Source: Chaetoderma sp. LZ-2023a
Lineage: Eukaryota > Mollusca > Caudofoveata > Chaetodermatida > Chaetodermatidae
Assembly: GCA_034401795.1 (NCBI GenBank)
Contig: CM067369.1
Location: forward strand, 92,060,579 to 92,124,578
Direction: 5' to 3'
Length of the DNA: 64,000 bases
Shown here: one piece after another, positions 48,501-59,599 of the stretch
Layout: each line of letters starts with the position of its first letter
Position numbering within the stretch: position 1 is the first letter of the stretch
Notes under the pieces: generated by a model
Told to the model about the DNA's origin: nothing
Database searches by the model: none
The model's input: the letters and a program-made list of their open reading frames with translations, nothing else
Translations under genes and position numbers: made by a program

Positions 48501-49108
48501 ACCTGGTTTTTAACCAAGTATTGCTTAGCCAATGGTAAACGATAGGCCTTCTGCCTTATAGGAGGATAATCTCCTGTCGGAATCATACATTTTACCTTGG
48601 GTACACGTCCCAATGTATTTGGACGAGCCGTATCGAAATTATTGGCAAACTCGCTCAGTACTTTGTCAATAACTGCATATCCGGTCGTTTCTTTACAACT
48701 GGCATACACATAATCAGTCTGCCTGCTATACGGAATTCTAAATGAGTATACTCGACCAAACCATACTACTTCTTTAGTCTTGTAGTCAATCCTTGCATTT
48801 CCCAAGTACAAGGCGTCAGCGCCAATTAGACATTCATCCCTCATACTATTCACAACCATACTTGGAATAGGCCGGGCATTCTTAAATTTTATCTGAGTTT
48901 CTCCCAAAATGTCTATTGATGATCCATTTACTGCTAACAATGTTTTAGCCTTTTTCAATGGCCTAGCATTCAGAATGCTATGCCATATATCCTTTCTAAC
49001 AAGGGATGTACTAGCACCAGTATCTATTAATGCATCGACGTACTCACCCTTGTTTCCTTGACTGCTTGGTTCGATTTCGAGCCGGATAAGGAATCGTACA
49101 GTCACCAC
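45548..49108 (-). pseudogene. pol: pol, copy B, full domain set with scattered stops
   Basis: Protease (ALIDTGAST), RT (YRKLN, MDLKFGYWQI, FVDDIVVYS), RNase H (DASSYAIGAIL, EKEAYAVI, YTDHKPL, RADML) and integrase, followed by a C-terminal GPY/F-like module (YEIFKINGPVAHVRH, near 46130) and a Pro/Ser/Glu-rich tail ending at 45548, 18 bases before env. It opens in the -1 frame relative to gag, overlapping the end of gag at 49102-49108. Breaks: TGA at 47903-47905, TGA at 47495-47497, TAG at 47258-47260 (same codon as in copy A), frameshift near 46925, stop at 46576-46578, a 5-base deletion near 46550 and a frameshift near 46300. The first 401 codons, through RT, are uninterrupted. Confidence 0.9.
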
Positions 49109-50682
49109 TGATCCCCTCCGACTCCATTTACCGGACTCTGTCGTCCATTACTAACTGCCTCTGCATAGGATTGTCGTCTTCCATCTATGGACAGGGCTCC
49201 TCTGTCACCGTGAGAATAACGGCCATACCTGTCCGTAAATACATCCTTGAGAACGAACCCCTCCCGGTCTTCATACTCGTCATTCATTCTCACTCTATTC
49301 ACGAAATCCTTGCGGGTGTTTCGCGAATACGACCGTGGAGTGGTCTCGAGTCCGTTATACACATTACTATTATCACAGCTATGGTTTATTTCATCTACTT
49401 GCATTGGTTCGTCCCGTCAGTCTGTTTGTTGTGGACGTTTCACGGCGCGGCGCTGCTGCATTGGCGATGGCGATGGGCAGTTTGATTGATAGTGTCCTTC
49501 TTTCCCACATCCATAACACTTTATCTGTGGTTTGTCTTGTCTGTTAGAAAAGCAATCCCTAGCCATGTGCCCTTGCCTACCGCAGGTGAAACACGTCATC
49601 GGCGGACGCTGAGGACGTTGTTGTTGGGTTTTTGGTGCTGACGGTCTTCGGAATGGCTGTACTACTTGGTGGCACTCATTCTTGTAGTGTCCGATTCGGC
49701 CACAATTAAAGCATTTGATCTGCTTCTTTGGCTCTTTGGGCACCGCTGCTGTCTTACGTGGTTGTGGCTTTGCTTTGCATTGTGGTGCAGCGCGTGGCTG
49801 TGGGGCAAACGATGGTTTGCTTTGCAAATTCTCAATGACCGAACAAAGTCGTTCGATCAGCTTTGTTTGCTGGCTGATCTGTCTTCTCATCGAGTTTATC
49901 ACCGACCATACGTCTTTGCCCTCTTCTGCGTCAATCATATTGACTTCCATATCCTCTCCTCCCCGAGGAGAAATATTCATTGCCTGCAACAAGTCATTGC
50001 AGCCCTCTTCCTCCTCAGTCATTTCCATCGCCCTCTGCACGTCAGTAATTTTCTTCCACACAATACGTTGCCCCATCCCCCGATTGCTTAATGCTTTGAT
50101 GTTGGCTGACAACACGATTCGTTTATTGTCAATATTCTCTTCTCGATATGCTCTAAATGCCATCTCCCATTATCGCCGATTGAATGATACCATTGTTTCA
50201 CTGCGGCGCTGCTGTACAGCCTCCAGATCATATTTTACTCTTTCTGGTTCGTTTGCCGAAACAAAATTTACTGTTATAAATTCTCGCAGCTCTTCATAGG
50301 TGACTGTGTCCCTTACCTTCCCATGTACGAATCCGTCAATGGCTTTTGATAATTGCCCTCGTGACGTGTGGGTAACTATGTATACGGGTATACCATCTAG
50401 GTTGCCCTCAGTCGCTTCCCATACTCGCCATGTTTCATCCAAGAATTGACGGACTTCCTCAGGGATAAGGCCGTCACAGGGTTTTACCCGCTGCGTCAAC
50501 TCTCGAACCTCTCGTCGGAGAACCCTATTCCGCTCTCTGCAACCCCCCCCCTCCACCATGATAGTGTTGGCCATTGCTGTTCCCATCTGACGCATGGCTT
50601 CTACAGTCTCCTGTCGAAGCTCAGCACCATGCGGAACCGTTATGGGCAGTAACCCTGCATCTGGCCTACGTGGTGTTGCCAT
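49102..50682 (-). pseudogene. gag: gag, copy B, two in-frame stops
   Basis: A single frame of 527 codons from the ATG at 50682 to the stop at 49102, interrupted only by TAA at 50170-50172 and TGA at 49417-49419; copy A has sense codons at both places. Three intact CCHC knuckles (CFNCGRIGHYKNEC, CFTCGRQGHMARDC, CYGCGKEGHYQSNC) lie at residues about 320-405. Upstream is a probable capsid region with a Glu-rich stretch (EMTEEEEG). The last 100 codons after the knuckles (VDEINHSC to VGGDQW) are open in both copies. Their end overlaps pol in the -1 frame, suggesting ribosomal frameshifting for Pol expression. Confidence 0.88.
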
Positions 50683-50707
50683 ACTTGATTTATATATGAT
50701 ACAGTTC

Positions 50708-51072
50708 TTATTGATAGTATAATTGCACTATAGCTCTCTTAAGTCGTGGCTGTTCTTCACATTGAATGTCTGTCGTTATTTTTATGATAGTGTTTTCTCT
50801 GTATTCTCTGTGTTGAGTTACCTTTGTGTGTTCAGACAGCTTCACTAAATCTATAAAGTTTCTTACTCTCTCACCTACGTCATCTATAACGGTAACTACT
50901 GGTCTGGTCGGCGTAGATGACATACTTAAATTACTTACATATTTCGCGAATGTAATACACACGATGCTGAGGAATTCTGACTCCCAATCCTGGCAGACGA
51001 AGCCAATGAAGATTTTCGATGTTTCTTCCGAGATGACATTGTAACTTGATGTCTCGACGATTCCACTCGCCA
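50708..51072 (-). CDS. Small ORF between PBS and gag (copy B)
   Basis: Open from the primer-binding site to 50708. The first ATG-initiated product (MSSTPTRPVVTVIDD start) is identical to that of copy A. Upstream of that ATG the frame stays open through EETSKIFIGFVCQDWESEF, so the 5' part could be translated from a non-ATG start or be part of a spliced leader. Confidence 0.45.
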
Positions 51073-51073
51073 A

Positions 51074-52612
51074 TGGTAAGATCTATGATGTTAGCGGTTG
51101 CTGCGACAACCTCTTACCACTGATGAAGCAGGATACTGACAGTCGGCTCGCCTCTTCGTGAAGATGATTATGACGATATTTATTAAAGACTGTCGGGCCT
51201 ATCTGACTATGAAGATCTAATGGTTCGGATTGGATGTTTCTTCCAATTTGGAGTCGAAATCTAACGATGATTCAACTTTGAATATACTACCCAAACTATT
51301 GTCTTACTATATGTAAGAGGATAAATTTTATTGATAGATTTAACTATACAAAACTGATAAAGATATTGGTAATTTTGGAGCATAAATAGCTCAAAGACAA
51401 CTGGTACCTTGCTGGTACAAATCAAGTAAATGCTAATCTATTCTACTTTACAACTAACCACGAACATAACACCACTGGTATGTTACGTGAACCCCGATGT
51501 TGGATTGATTGATTTTCTCTAACTCAAAGTGTGTCTTATATAGCCCTCAGAATATCTGATTCTGAGGTTCTATACATATCCAGATATTTAGATTCTACCC
51601 GAATCTGTTCCGATGATTCTTCTAGGCACGTTATGAGCACAGCTTGATTGGTCCGGACAATCAGTCCACCAATCAACTTCTGCTCATTCCTTCCTAGAAG
51701 TTCCTACCTAATAAATGTTGGGCGTTTTGCCCAATCAATGATCCCTATATTTCGATTCCAACTCCAAAACCTATTCTATATAATTCTTTGCTACAGAGTT
51801 TGATTGACGCTCATTGATCGTGACGTCATTCTGACCAATCAAACTCCGTGCTATTCTTCTATGGAGATGATGCCTCACATAGACGAAGCGGTGGTAGCTG
51901 GTTCTGATTTGATGCGATCTGTCAGCTAACTAACAACATTACGGAATGTGTTGTTGTTGCATGCCATTGTATGAGTGACATATAGTTGATACAACAATTT
52001 CGATTGTGTTATTAATTCCTACAGGACGCTACAATGTCCATGTCCTGTCCATTGCCTATCGTGAATAAGCCTGTAGGATGCTAGAGTTAATAGGCACATG
52101 AGTTGTAGGATCTCATTGCCAGCTGGTGTTGTTCTATTCTCGTGTGAGAATCAGAATGCCTAACGTCATCAACTACGTCCCTTTGTCACGTCCGATTCCA
52201 GTGATTCTTATCCATTGATTATTTTCTAAACTATCGATCCAAACGACTGCTGAATACTATAAAAGTGTATGCTGACTGAACAGCAACAACTTTCATCTAA
52301 ACTATTTCCAGATACACATCAACTCAGAACCGTGGGACTTATTTCAATCAATTCGCCTATTTCAATTTAATGATAACACTTTATCCAACAATCCTGGGTG
52401 TGCTACATTCACACACCATCCGTTTAACTGCGTATCATCAGCACTAGCTGATGTAATAATAATAAACTAAATACTGAGATATAAAAGTAAAAGTCAACCG
52501 GCCCATTAGCTCACCTGGTATTTTCAAATCATAAATTTCACTTAGGACTTACTCGCAAATATAAGACATCCAGCGGGGTCATGACTTCCCACAAGACAAT
52601 CCCATATCTACA
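51074..52612 (-). mobile_element. Probable 5' LTR of gypsy-type element, copy B
   Basis: Complement of 37627-39135 with scattered differences. TGACGTCA at 51821-51828 and AATAAA (as TTTATT) at 51327-51332. The PBS candidate TGGCGAGTGGAATCG is at 51058-51072 on the minus strand. The outer end abuts hAT coding sequence at 52613. Confidence 0.7.
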
Positions 52613-52684
52613 AGATGTATGCTTTCTTCTAATAGAAAACCATCCCGGCCAATCATTAACAGATAGTGTTTTAGCTTTTCTTAA

Positions 52685-52897
52685 CCCCTCTTGTGTCAAC
52701 AGCGCATCAAAGCACTCAAGATACTACTTGATATATCAATTAAACATTTTGCTGGTAAACATTTTAATTTTAGAAGACTATTTATTGTAAATTTACCACT
52801 GAATTTTTTTCACAGGCTGATCATTAAACTGGTAATAGTAAAGAAAGGCCTTTCAAATTGTTTTTGGTCAGTTTGTGTTAAGTTGACACAAGAGGGG
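52685..52897. mobile_element. piggyBac-type MITE with TTAA duplications
   Basis: 213 bases with perfect 16-base terminal inverted repeats (CCCCTCTTGTGTCAAC / its complement), flanked by TTAA at 52681-52684 and 52898-52901. Setting it aside restores a continuous hAT reading frame across the junction, which confirms the boundaries. No internal coding. TTAA duplication with C-rich tips is the piggyBac hallmark. Confidence 0.88.
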
Positions 52898-53443
52898 TTA
52901 AAGATCACGAGATTGACCTTCTAAACGGACGTGGCCAGTCATATGGCAATGCTGCAATTATGTCATGGAGATGTACTGGAATGTGAGCTAATGTCCGCGA
53001 GCGTAGCACATTAGCCAGCTGTATACTATGTGCTGCACATTCGTTAAATTTAGATGGACTTTGTGCAGTAGAGTACTATGTTGGAGCAGTCTCATTCTTG
53101 TTCAGCAGCTGTTCAACTTCTTTACAGTATCAACTCATCAAAGGGCTGTTTCTTAATGAGAAGAAAGGTTTGGTCCGCAAACGTTTGTCAGATACACGAT
53201 GGTCCCCCAGACTAATGCAACTAATGCATTGCCATTAGGCTATGAAAAAATTAGGGAAAGCGCTGGCATCTCTAGCAGAAGACAACAATCAAACTCCAGC
53301 GACACAGACTGAAGCTAAGCCCCTTCTCAATGGTATGTCAAGATTTGAAAATATGTTTTTGGTTGAATTTTGGAACAATGTGTTAGAAAGAGTAAACAAG
53401 GTAAGCTAGTCACTTCATAAAGATGACATTGAAGTAGGAAATT

Positions 53444-53849
53444 CACCCTTCCAGAGTATCCATCCATCATCTGACCTCGTATGACCTCAAAATCCGCTAA
53501 GCACGTGTATGATGAAGGCACAATCATTACGTCACAAAGGGATCCATATAGACCATCATCAAATCTCAAATAGTCCGACACGTTGTATGAATTGTATCTC
53601 TATGTAATTCTTTGCTATTTAATAAACATGCTGTTGAATATTTTGAAACTAATTTGACTTGACGCGGTTGCTGCCTTAGGCTGCAACAGCACCCAGTCAA
53701 ATTAGTTTCAAAATAGTCAACAGCTTACCTGTGTAGTTTTTTGGAAATTGATAGCCAGGGTGCTCAGAGATCTATCGATCCCAACACGATCGAGGTGTGG
53801 GTGGAGCTTAGCTAGAGATGGGCGGGGCATAGCTAAAACCAGAGCGGTC
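53444..53849 (-). mobile_element. M1 MITE inserted in the hAT pseudogene
   Basis: Left flank aatt at 53440-53443, right flank catt at 53850-53853 (one change). Ends cacccttccagag and gagcggtc. Core palindrome at 53624-53735 with a diverged centre (ggttgctgcc / ggctgcaacag). The reading frame of hAT resumes directly after the right end. Confidence 0.8.
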
Positions 53850-54549
53850 CATTGTGGTGAAACTCCTACAATCACTAAAGGAATGCCTTGTATCTCAACG
53901 TGAGAACTTCGAAAATTTCGAACAAAGTAACAAAAAGAAGGCACCATATGTGGAGTTTGTGTATAACAGTTCTAACACACGCCAAATTCGCACAGAAAAA
54001 CAAAGTGATGATGGCCCTTTAGAAGAAACTGTGCTCTGTGGTCGAGATAAATTTCGAGTTGAAACCTTTCTCCCCGTACTTGATCTTTTATGCCGGGCCT
54101 TAGAATCGCACACGCATGCATATGAAGTTGTGTGTGATAGATTTGATTTTCTGACACAATTTTTGGAAATACCTAAAGAACTCATCACTGAAAAGGCTGT
54201 GTCTTTACAAGAACAGTACAAAAGCGATTTAGAGGAGTGTTTTGTCAATGAATTCCATAATTTCTGCATATTTATAAAGACGATATTAAACGGAAAAACT
54301 AGAGTCATTGAAAAGTCTTTCAGTGAAAACACTGTATGGCATTCTTATAGATAACCATTTTGGTTCAAATGCACCAGGCGCACGCACACTCTCAAAGTTA
54401 ATTAAGAATGACAAAAGAACGCGTTGCTAACCATAATATGAATACATGCAAATGATTGATGTTGTATATAACTTAAGCTTCTCTTTGTGAAATTCCATGG
54501 TTATGGTGCTAGAAAGAAAACTGTTTGGGTCAGCCCGTCTGTATATATA

Positions 54550-56215
54550 CACCTGTGCAAAAGTTAAGCACCACCCCATTTTTACGCACATGCGAGGGTA
54601 TATTCATGTGCTATGAAGAAAGCAATAGCATAAACATTTATGTACCCATCCATCTTAGTGCAAGAGGTAATAATGCAACTAGAGGAATGCTGATTATGAT
54701 GGTGGGGAAACACTGTATGTTTTTGTTTGAACTTGAAAACGAGGCCTGAATATGGTTACGTTGACACAACTGACAACTATTGCCCTACAGTTGACACACG
54801 TGGCTAGATTGTCATTAATGGTGTCTGAAAACGAAGTTTAACATCTGTGCACGAGTTTGAGACTGTCATTATTAATACCGGGTATATCCACCTTGTGCCT
54901 GGATGACGGCCTGGACACGACGTCTCATGCTGGTCACCAACCGACTGATACGCCATTGTGGTATTCGTTGCCATTCAAGATGGAGCGCGTCTGTTAATTC
55001 CTGTAGGTTCTGCACAGGAGGATCCCTCCTTCTCACCATGTTTCCCAGAATGTCCCAGATATGCTCAATAGGGTTCATGTCAGGGCTCCTTGCTGGCCAT
55101 GGTAGGGTTTCGATGGCATTCTGGCGGAGGTATTCATGCACAGCTCTAGCACGATGTGGTCGGGCGTTGTGATCCATGAATATAGGGTGGGTTCCAGGTG
55201 CATGATTTACAAAACGAGGGACCACAACTCTATCCAGTATGGAATCTTGATATCTTTGTCCATTTAGTGTTCCAGGTACAGTCAACAGATCCAGCTTACA
55301 ATCAAATGAGATGCACCCCCCCCCCCCCCATATCATAACGGAACCTCAACCAAATGGAACTTCTTCCATGATGTTACGTTGGTCGTACGCCGTGCGTCTG
55401 GACCTCCATACATGAGTTCGACCATCTGTGGCATGAAGCAGGAACCGACTTTCATCGGACCAGTGTACCCGTCTCCAGGATCTCATGTTCCAGTGTCTTC
55501 TTTCGTTGCACCACCTCAGACGCTCCTCTTTGTGGTGTGCAGTGAGGAGAGGACGTCTAACTGGTCTCCTAGCTTTCATGCCAGCAGCATACAGTCACCT
55601 TTTGACGGTAGACATTGACACTCTATTGCGCGTTTCCCATTGCTGGCTGAGCACTCTGCTGTTGGTGAATGGAGATCTCCTAACAAGGCGTACTAGGGCT
55701 CGATCATCACGGGCAGTAGTCTTCTTCGGTCTTCCAGATCTAGGCCTGTCCTTCACCTCGTTAGTTTGCCCATGTTTTGCAATCAAACGACTGATTACAG
55801 TATGGTTAATGTTCAGCTGTCTGCCAATCTCTCTGCATGACATACCAGTGGTATGCATGCCTATGATTTGCCATTTCACACGATCACTTAACCTTCGTCT
55901 TGCCATAGCGGTTCACAATCAAGAGCTAATTCTCTCTGTACAAATAAACCACGGTCATGAACACAAAATTCCTAATCTTGTCGCCTAAATCTGTATGTAA
56001 TGTTCTACACCTCAAACTGGACTTTTACATAACTGAACACGTGTGCTGTTTCCCGCCACGCACGGACATCAAGCGGCGTGAAGTCATGCATGCATGTGCA
56101 TTTCGTACTTGGAATTATGTCAGCTAACGCGGGGACAAAAAGTATGGCAGCCTAGTTGTACCATCATGTTTCTACGTTCTATTGTTTTTGCTGGTGCTTA
56201 ACTTTTGCACAGGTG
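54550..56215 (-). mobile_element. Tc1/mariner element, complete
   Basis: 1666 bases, flanked by TA dinucleotides, with inverted ends reading CACCTGTGCAAAAGTTAAGC on each strand. The transposase is on the minus strand. The empty site is seen in repeat copy 1 near 14915. A second, almost identical left end is at 63655. Confidence 0.92.
54872..55906 (-). pseudogene. Tc1-family transposase, two stops and a lost catalytic Asp
   Basis: 345 codons in one frame, the usual Tc1 length. The N-terminal paired-like helix-turn-helix (DRVKWQIIGMHTTGMSCREI, then NINHTVISRLI) is followed by a GRPKKTT minor-groove motif. First catalytic Asp in HWSDESRF. The second Asp should open the DNARPH block, but the residue is His (FMDHNARPHR). 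The Glu of NPIEHIW lies 34 residues further, so the DD34E spacing is kept while the second Asp is missing. In-frame TGA at 55595-55597 and 55346-55348. A run of 14 G lengthens the WGG segment. The copy cannot encode an active enzyme; TIRs are intact, so it could be moved in trans. Confidence 0.88.
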
Positions 56216-56244
56216 TATATATGCAAATAGTAGTTTTATTGTTT

Positions 56245-56622
<378 letters not shown>

Positions 56623-57944
56623 TTACTAAATGCTGAAAAGATAATATTGGCAATGACGATCAGAGTGACATGTGTATCTGGACGAGGTGGGTGGGGTGGG
56701 GGTACATAGGAACCGGACCTTTTAGTTTTAAAGGCAAGACCCAAATGCGCTGATGAACGCAATGGAGAGATCCGACCTGTCACCCAAGTGTATGATGTCA
56801 TAATCAATTACGACACATTTAAGTTGACGTCACAATCATGATGCACAATCTAGCTCTGTCATGAACATTTAAATTCCCATCAAGTGTACGAGAAGTATTC
56901 CTTGTTGGATTTACTATTTAATTTTCTCGCGCTTAACAGCTTATTGAACGGACAGAAAATTAAACAAGTTTGACGTGGCCTTTTACGGGATGACTGCGCG
57001 CAATGAACACTGCTTCTGCGATTTGACTAGCTCAAGCCATTTAGAAATGATCGTCACACCTTAACTTGTTCCATCCAGTGATTCCTATAATCTAATAATC
57101 GCGATATGAACGCATTGATATCCGCACAGGATAACGGTTCTGTACCAGCTTAAAGAGCAAACAAATTCATCACCACAGCACCATAGGTCAAAGCACCATA
57201 CCAACACATCAATAAGCACATGTATGCCATAGGTGTAGAATTAGAGGTGACGTATGTTGATCCGGTGGGGTGGGGGTAAACTATGAGTTGGGCCAAAACC
57301 TAGGAGTGGCTGCACTATGGGGATACACTACGGGAGAGGAAAAACGGGGTTGGCGTGGGAGAGATGGTTTTTTCTTTAAATTAGTTAAGTACTACTGCCA
57401 TTCCAAATACTTAAAAATAATCTTTCATCTTTTCTGGGCGTGGGGAATAGCATCGGGGCTTGAATTCTAAGCAATTTATCAATTGCCAACTTTATGAACT
57501 ACGATATATATTTCTGATGGGAAAATGTCGGACAAGAGCGGTATCAGTTTAAGATAAAGGTGAAAAATATGCCACAAATCCCCGTTTTCGCTCACAACAA
57601 ATATTATAACCATAGGTCTCTAAGTGACTCTCTTCTGCTACCGCAAATAGAGGAAATTAAGTACTTGTCACGTTATAGTTTGAGCGCAATAACCCCTCCA
57701 CTTGTAGTCCCATTTCACGGGCCTGGCCTTCCCACTCCGCTCCCGTATTGAATACTGTGATTACAGGGTTTCTTTATCGATCACTTTTACAGGGGGTCAG
57801 GCAACTTCCACCAATGAAACTGCTCGATTAGAAATAAAGGAAATCTAATTGGCGGATTGAAAACTGAGTATTCCACGGCGATTGGCTCTGTAATGTTGCG
57901 GTACGTAGCATGGGAAAAAGGAACTGTACGCACGGCCAGGTACA

Positions 57945-58155
57945 GTGAAGAGGAGACAATTGGTCGTGGTCTTAGAGTGATCGACTGGTAATCACCCGGG
58001 TCAGGTTCAAATCCCGCTCGATTAACAAGCGATCATGTGTTTGATGAGCAATCGATGAAAGCATAGGCAATCTCCTTCAGGAGTATAAATGGATGCCAGT
58101 GTAAAACTTGGGAAGTTACCAATAATAGACTGAAATATAAACCAGCCTAGATATG
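57945..58155 (+). mobile_element. tRNA-derived SINE, family S1
   Basis: gaggagacaattggtcgtgg start, ggttcaaatcccgctcgatt B-box, gatgccagtgtaaaacttgg body. Orthologous in position to the 18440 copy, so it predates the segmental repeat or is part of it. Confidence 0.7.
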
Positions 58156-58282
58156 GTGTGAATGGGACCTGGAATCAGGGACTCGATAGACGCCAATCAA
58201 ACCAATAATAACTTCCACGTTCATCGGCGCTCTGTGAGTGGGTATATGTTGGTACCATGCCATCCAATCTGAATTTATAATT

Positions 58283-58665
58283 GACCTTTCCATTTTTGGC
58301 TACGCCCCGCCCATCACTATCTAAGCTCCACCCACACCTCACCGTGTTGGGATTAATCGATCCCCAAATGCTCTAGCTATCAATTTCCTGAAAACTATAC
58401 AGGGAAGATGTTGAATATTTTGTAACTAATTTGACTGGGTGTTGCTGCTGCCTATGGCAGCAACAGCGCCCAGTCAAATTAGTTTCAAAATATTCAACAG
58501 AATATTTATTAAATAATAAAAGCAAACAATTTGTACAACAACGCATAGGCCGTCTTCAAATATGCGTTCGTGACGTACTTATCGACGTCATTCATTATTA
58601 TGTCATTGTACACATCACGCAGTTCATTATGACGTCATATGATGGGTGGGTACTCTGGAAAGGTG
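58283..58665 (+). mobile_element. M1 MITE, reference copy with defined ends
   Basis: 383 bases. The interrupted site is seen empty in repeat copy 1 near 18805 (tataatt joined to tctcatcactg), which fixes the ends: aatt / GACCTTTCCA ... TGGAAAGGTG / aatt. So it has a 10-base terminal inverted repeat with one end mismatch and a 4-base AATT target duplication. Inside: a gcccatcactatctaagctc block; the palindrome core 58400-58505 (ttgaatattttgtaactaat, ggcagcaacagcgcc, tttcaaaatattcaacag); a tttattaaataataaaagc block; and a CRE half with TGACGTCA at 58630-58637. No coding capacity. Superfamily not assigned. Confidence 0.88.
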
Positions 58666-59160
58666 AATTGCTGTCACTGATTTTATGCACATAATAAATA
58701 GACAGATCCATTTCTAGCCATGCCCATCCCATCTCTAGCAAAGCCTTATCCCCTTTCTACGTCTGTTGGAAGCATTCGAGACTTTAAAACAATACATTCT
58801 GTGACGTCAGCTATTTTTTATCATAACGTCAGGTACTTGAGTGATAGATAAGATTCATTCTTTAGTGAAATCTGCAGGATAAAAATGTTATCACTTTCGC
58901 TTGTAGCTATTAATACTGTTATTTATCACTTTAGAATACAGGAAACGGCTTATTTCAGGTGTGTAGGACTCCGGACCACCCACATTGTTGGAGGGTTATA
59001 TATGTCGGTCACAGCCAGATCCCAACGCATCTAAAATATTAATGTCTAGATCCGCCACTGCATTGGGTGCATGAGTTAATGAATAACAACGTGTGCTCTG
59101 TGCGAGTGTGCTGGGTATGCGTATATATGAGCGTACAGTCGACCCCTACACAGAACAAAA

Positions 59161-59599
59161 AATAGATGATACATGTAGAACTGGCACAGGCACTATATAA
59201 TATAGGAAGACATGGGCTTCAAGTTAAAGTCAATGTACTATAAAGATATAGCCATTAGACATGTGATAAATTAACAACCTATTTGCGGGACAGACAGAAA
59301 TGTGTTTAGTTTGATATATTAACATTCACTATTACATAGGTTCTTACTATCATTTACAGTTTCTTATCTATCCCATGTAGTGCTGATGGTGGTTGCGATT
59401 GTAATAATGATAGTTTCTTGGTAGTGCCATATCTTTAAGATGGTTGTAATGTCATCGGCCTTGGATAGGATTAGCTATGGGCTATAGTAAGAAGCAGATT
59501 AAATTTTGGAACAGTCCGCCCATCTTCCCACCCATCTTGTTGACCATATGCATAAATTCTCGGGCTTTTGTTTGAAAATTCAGATTCTATCTGGAGCTA
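59161..59599. other. No gene seen
   Basis: AT-rich; no repeat recognised. Confidence 0.4.

Larger units (their letters stand above)
37627..52612. repeat. Giant imperfect inverted repeat of two gypsy elements
   Basis: Left arm 37627-43829 (6.2 kb) is the reverse complement of right arm 46358-52612 (6.26 kb), apart from a few per cent substitutions and small indels judged by eye. The spacer 43830-46357 holds the 3' half of integrase and pol, and env, of copy B. Neither copy has a 3' LTR. Confidence 0.9.
52613..54354 (+). pseudogene. hAT transposase (ZMYM1-like), interrupted by three insertions
   Basis: Coding pieces 52613-52684, 52898-53439 and 53853-54354 read in order on the plus strand: CFLLIENHPGQSLTDSVLAF, then HEIDLLNGRGQSYGNAAIMS, CAAHSLNLDGLCAVEYY, LVRKRLSDTRWSPR, FENMFLVEFWNNVLERVNK, then VVKLLQSLKECL, GRDKFRVETFLPVLDLLCRA and QYKSDLEECFVNEFHNF. 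RGQ-x-Y-x-N, CAAHSLNL, SDTRW and the DLE/NEF blocks are the usual landmarks of hAT transposases of the ZMYM1-like group. The Asp of RGQGYDNGANM is replaced by Gly. Stops occur after GM (near 52978), after MHCH and after NKVS. The N-terminus is cut at 52613 by LTR copy B, and the C-terminal dimerisation region is absent. Confidence 0.75.

Noticed and set aside
37621..52618. acatgt / agatgt as a 6-base target duplication of the whole palindrome
   Set aside because: One mismatch in six is weak, and the right flank is hAT coding while the left is not, so the flanks are not from one target site.
53895..54332. 145-codon minus-strand frame
   Set aside because: Antisense of the hAT transposase, whose plus-strand frame has recognisable motifs.
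55485..55988. 167-codon plus-strand frame
   Set aside because: Antisense of the Tc1 transposase.
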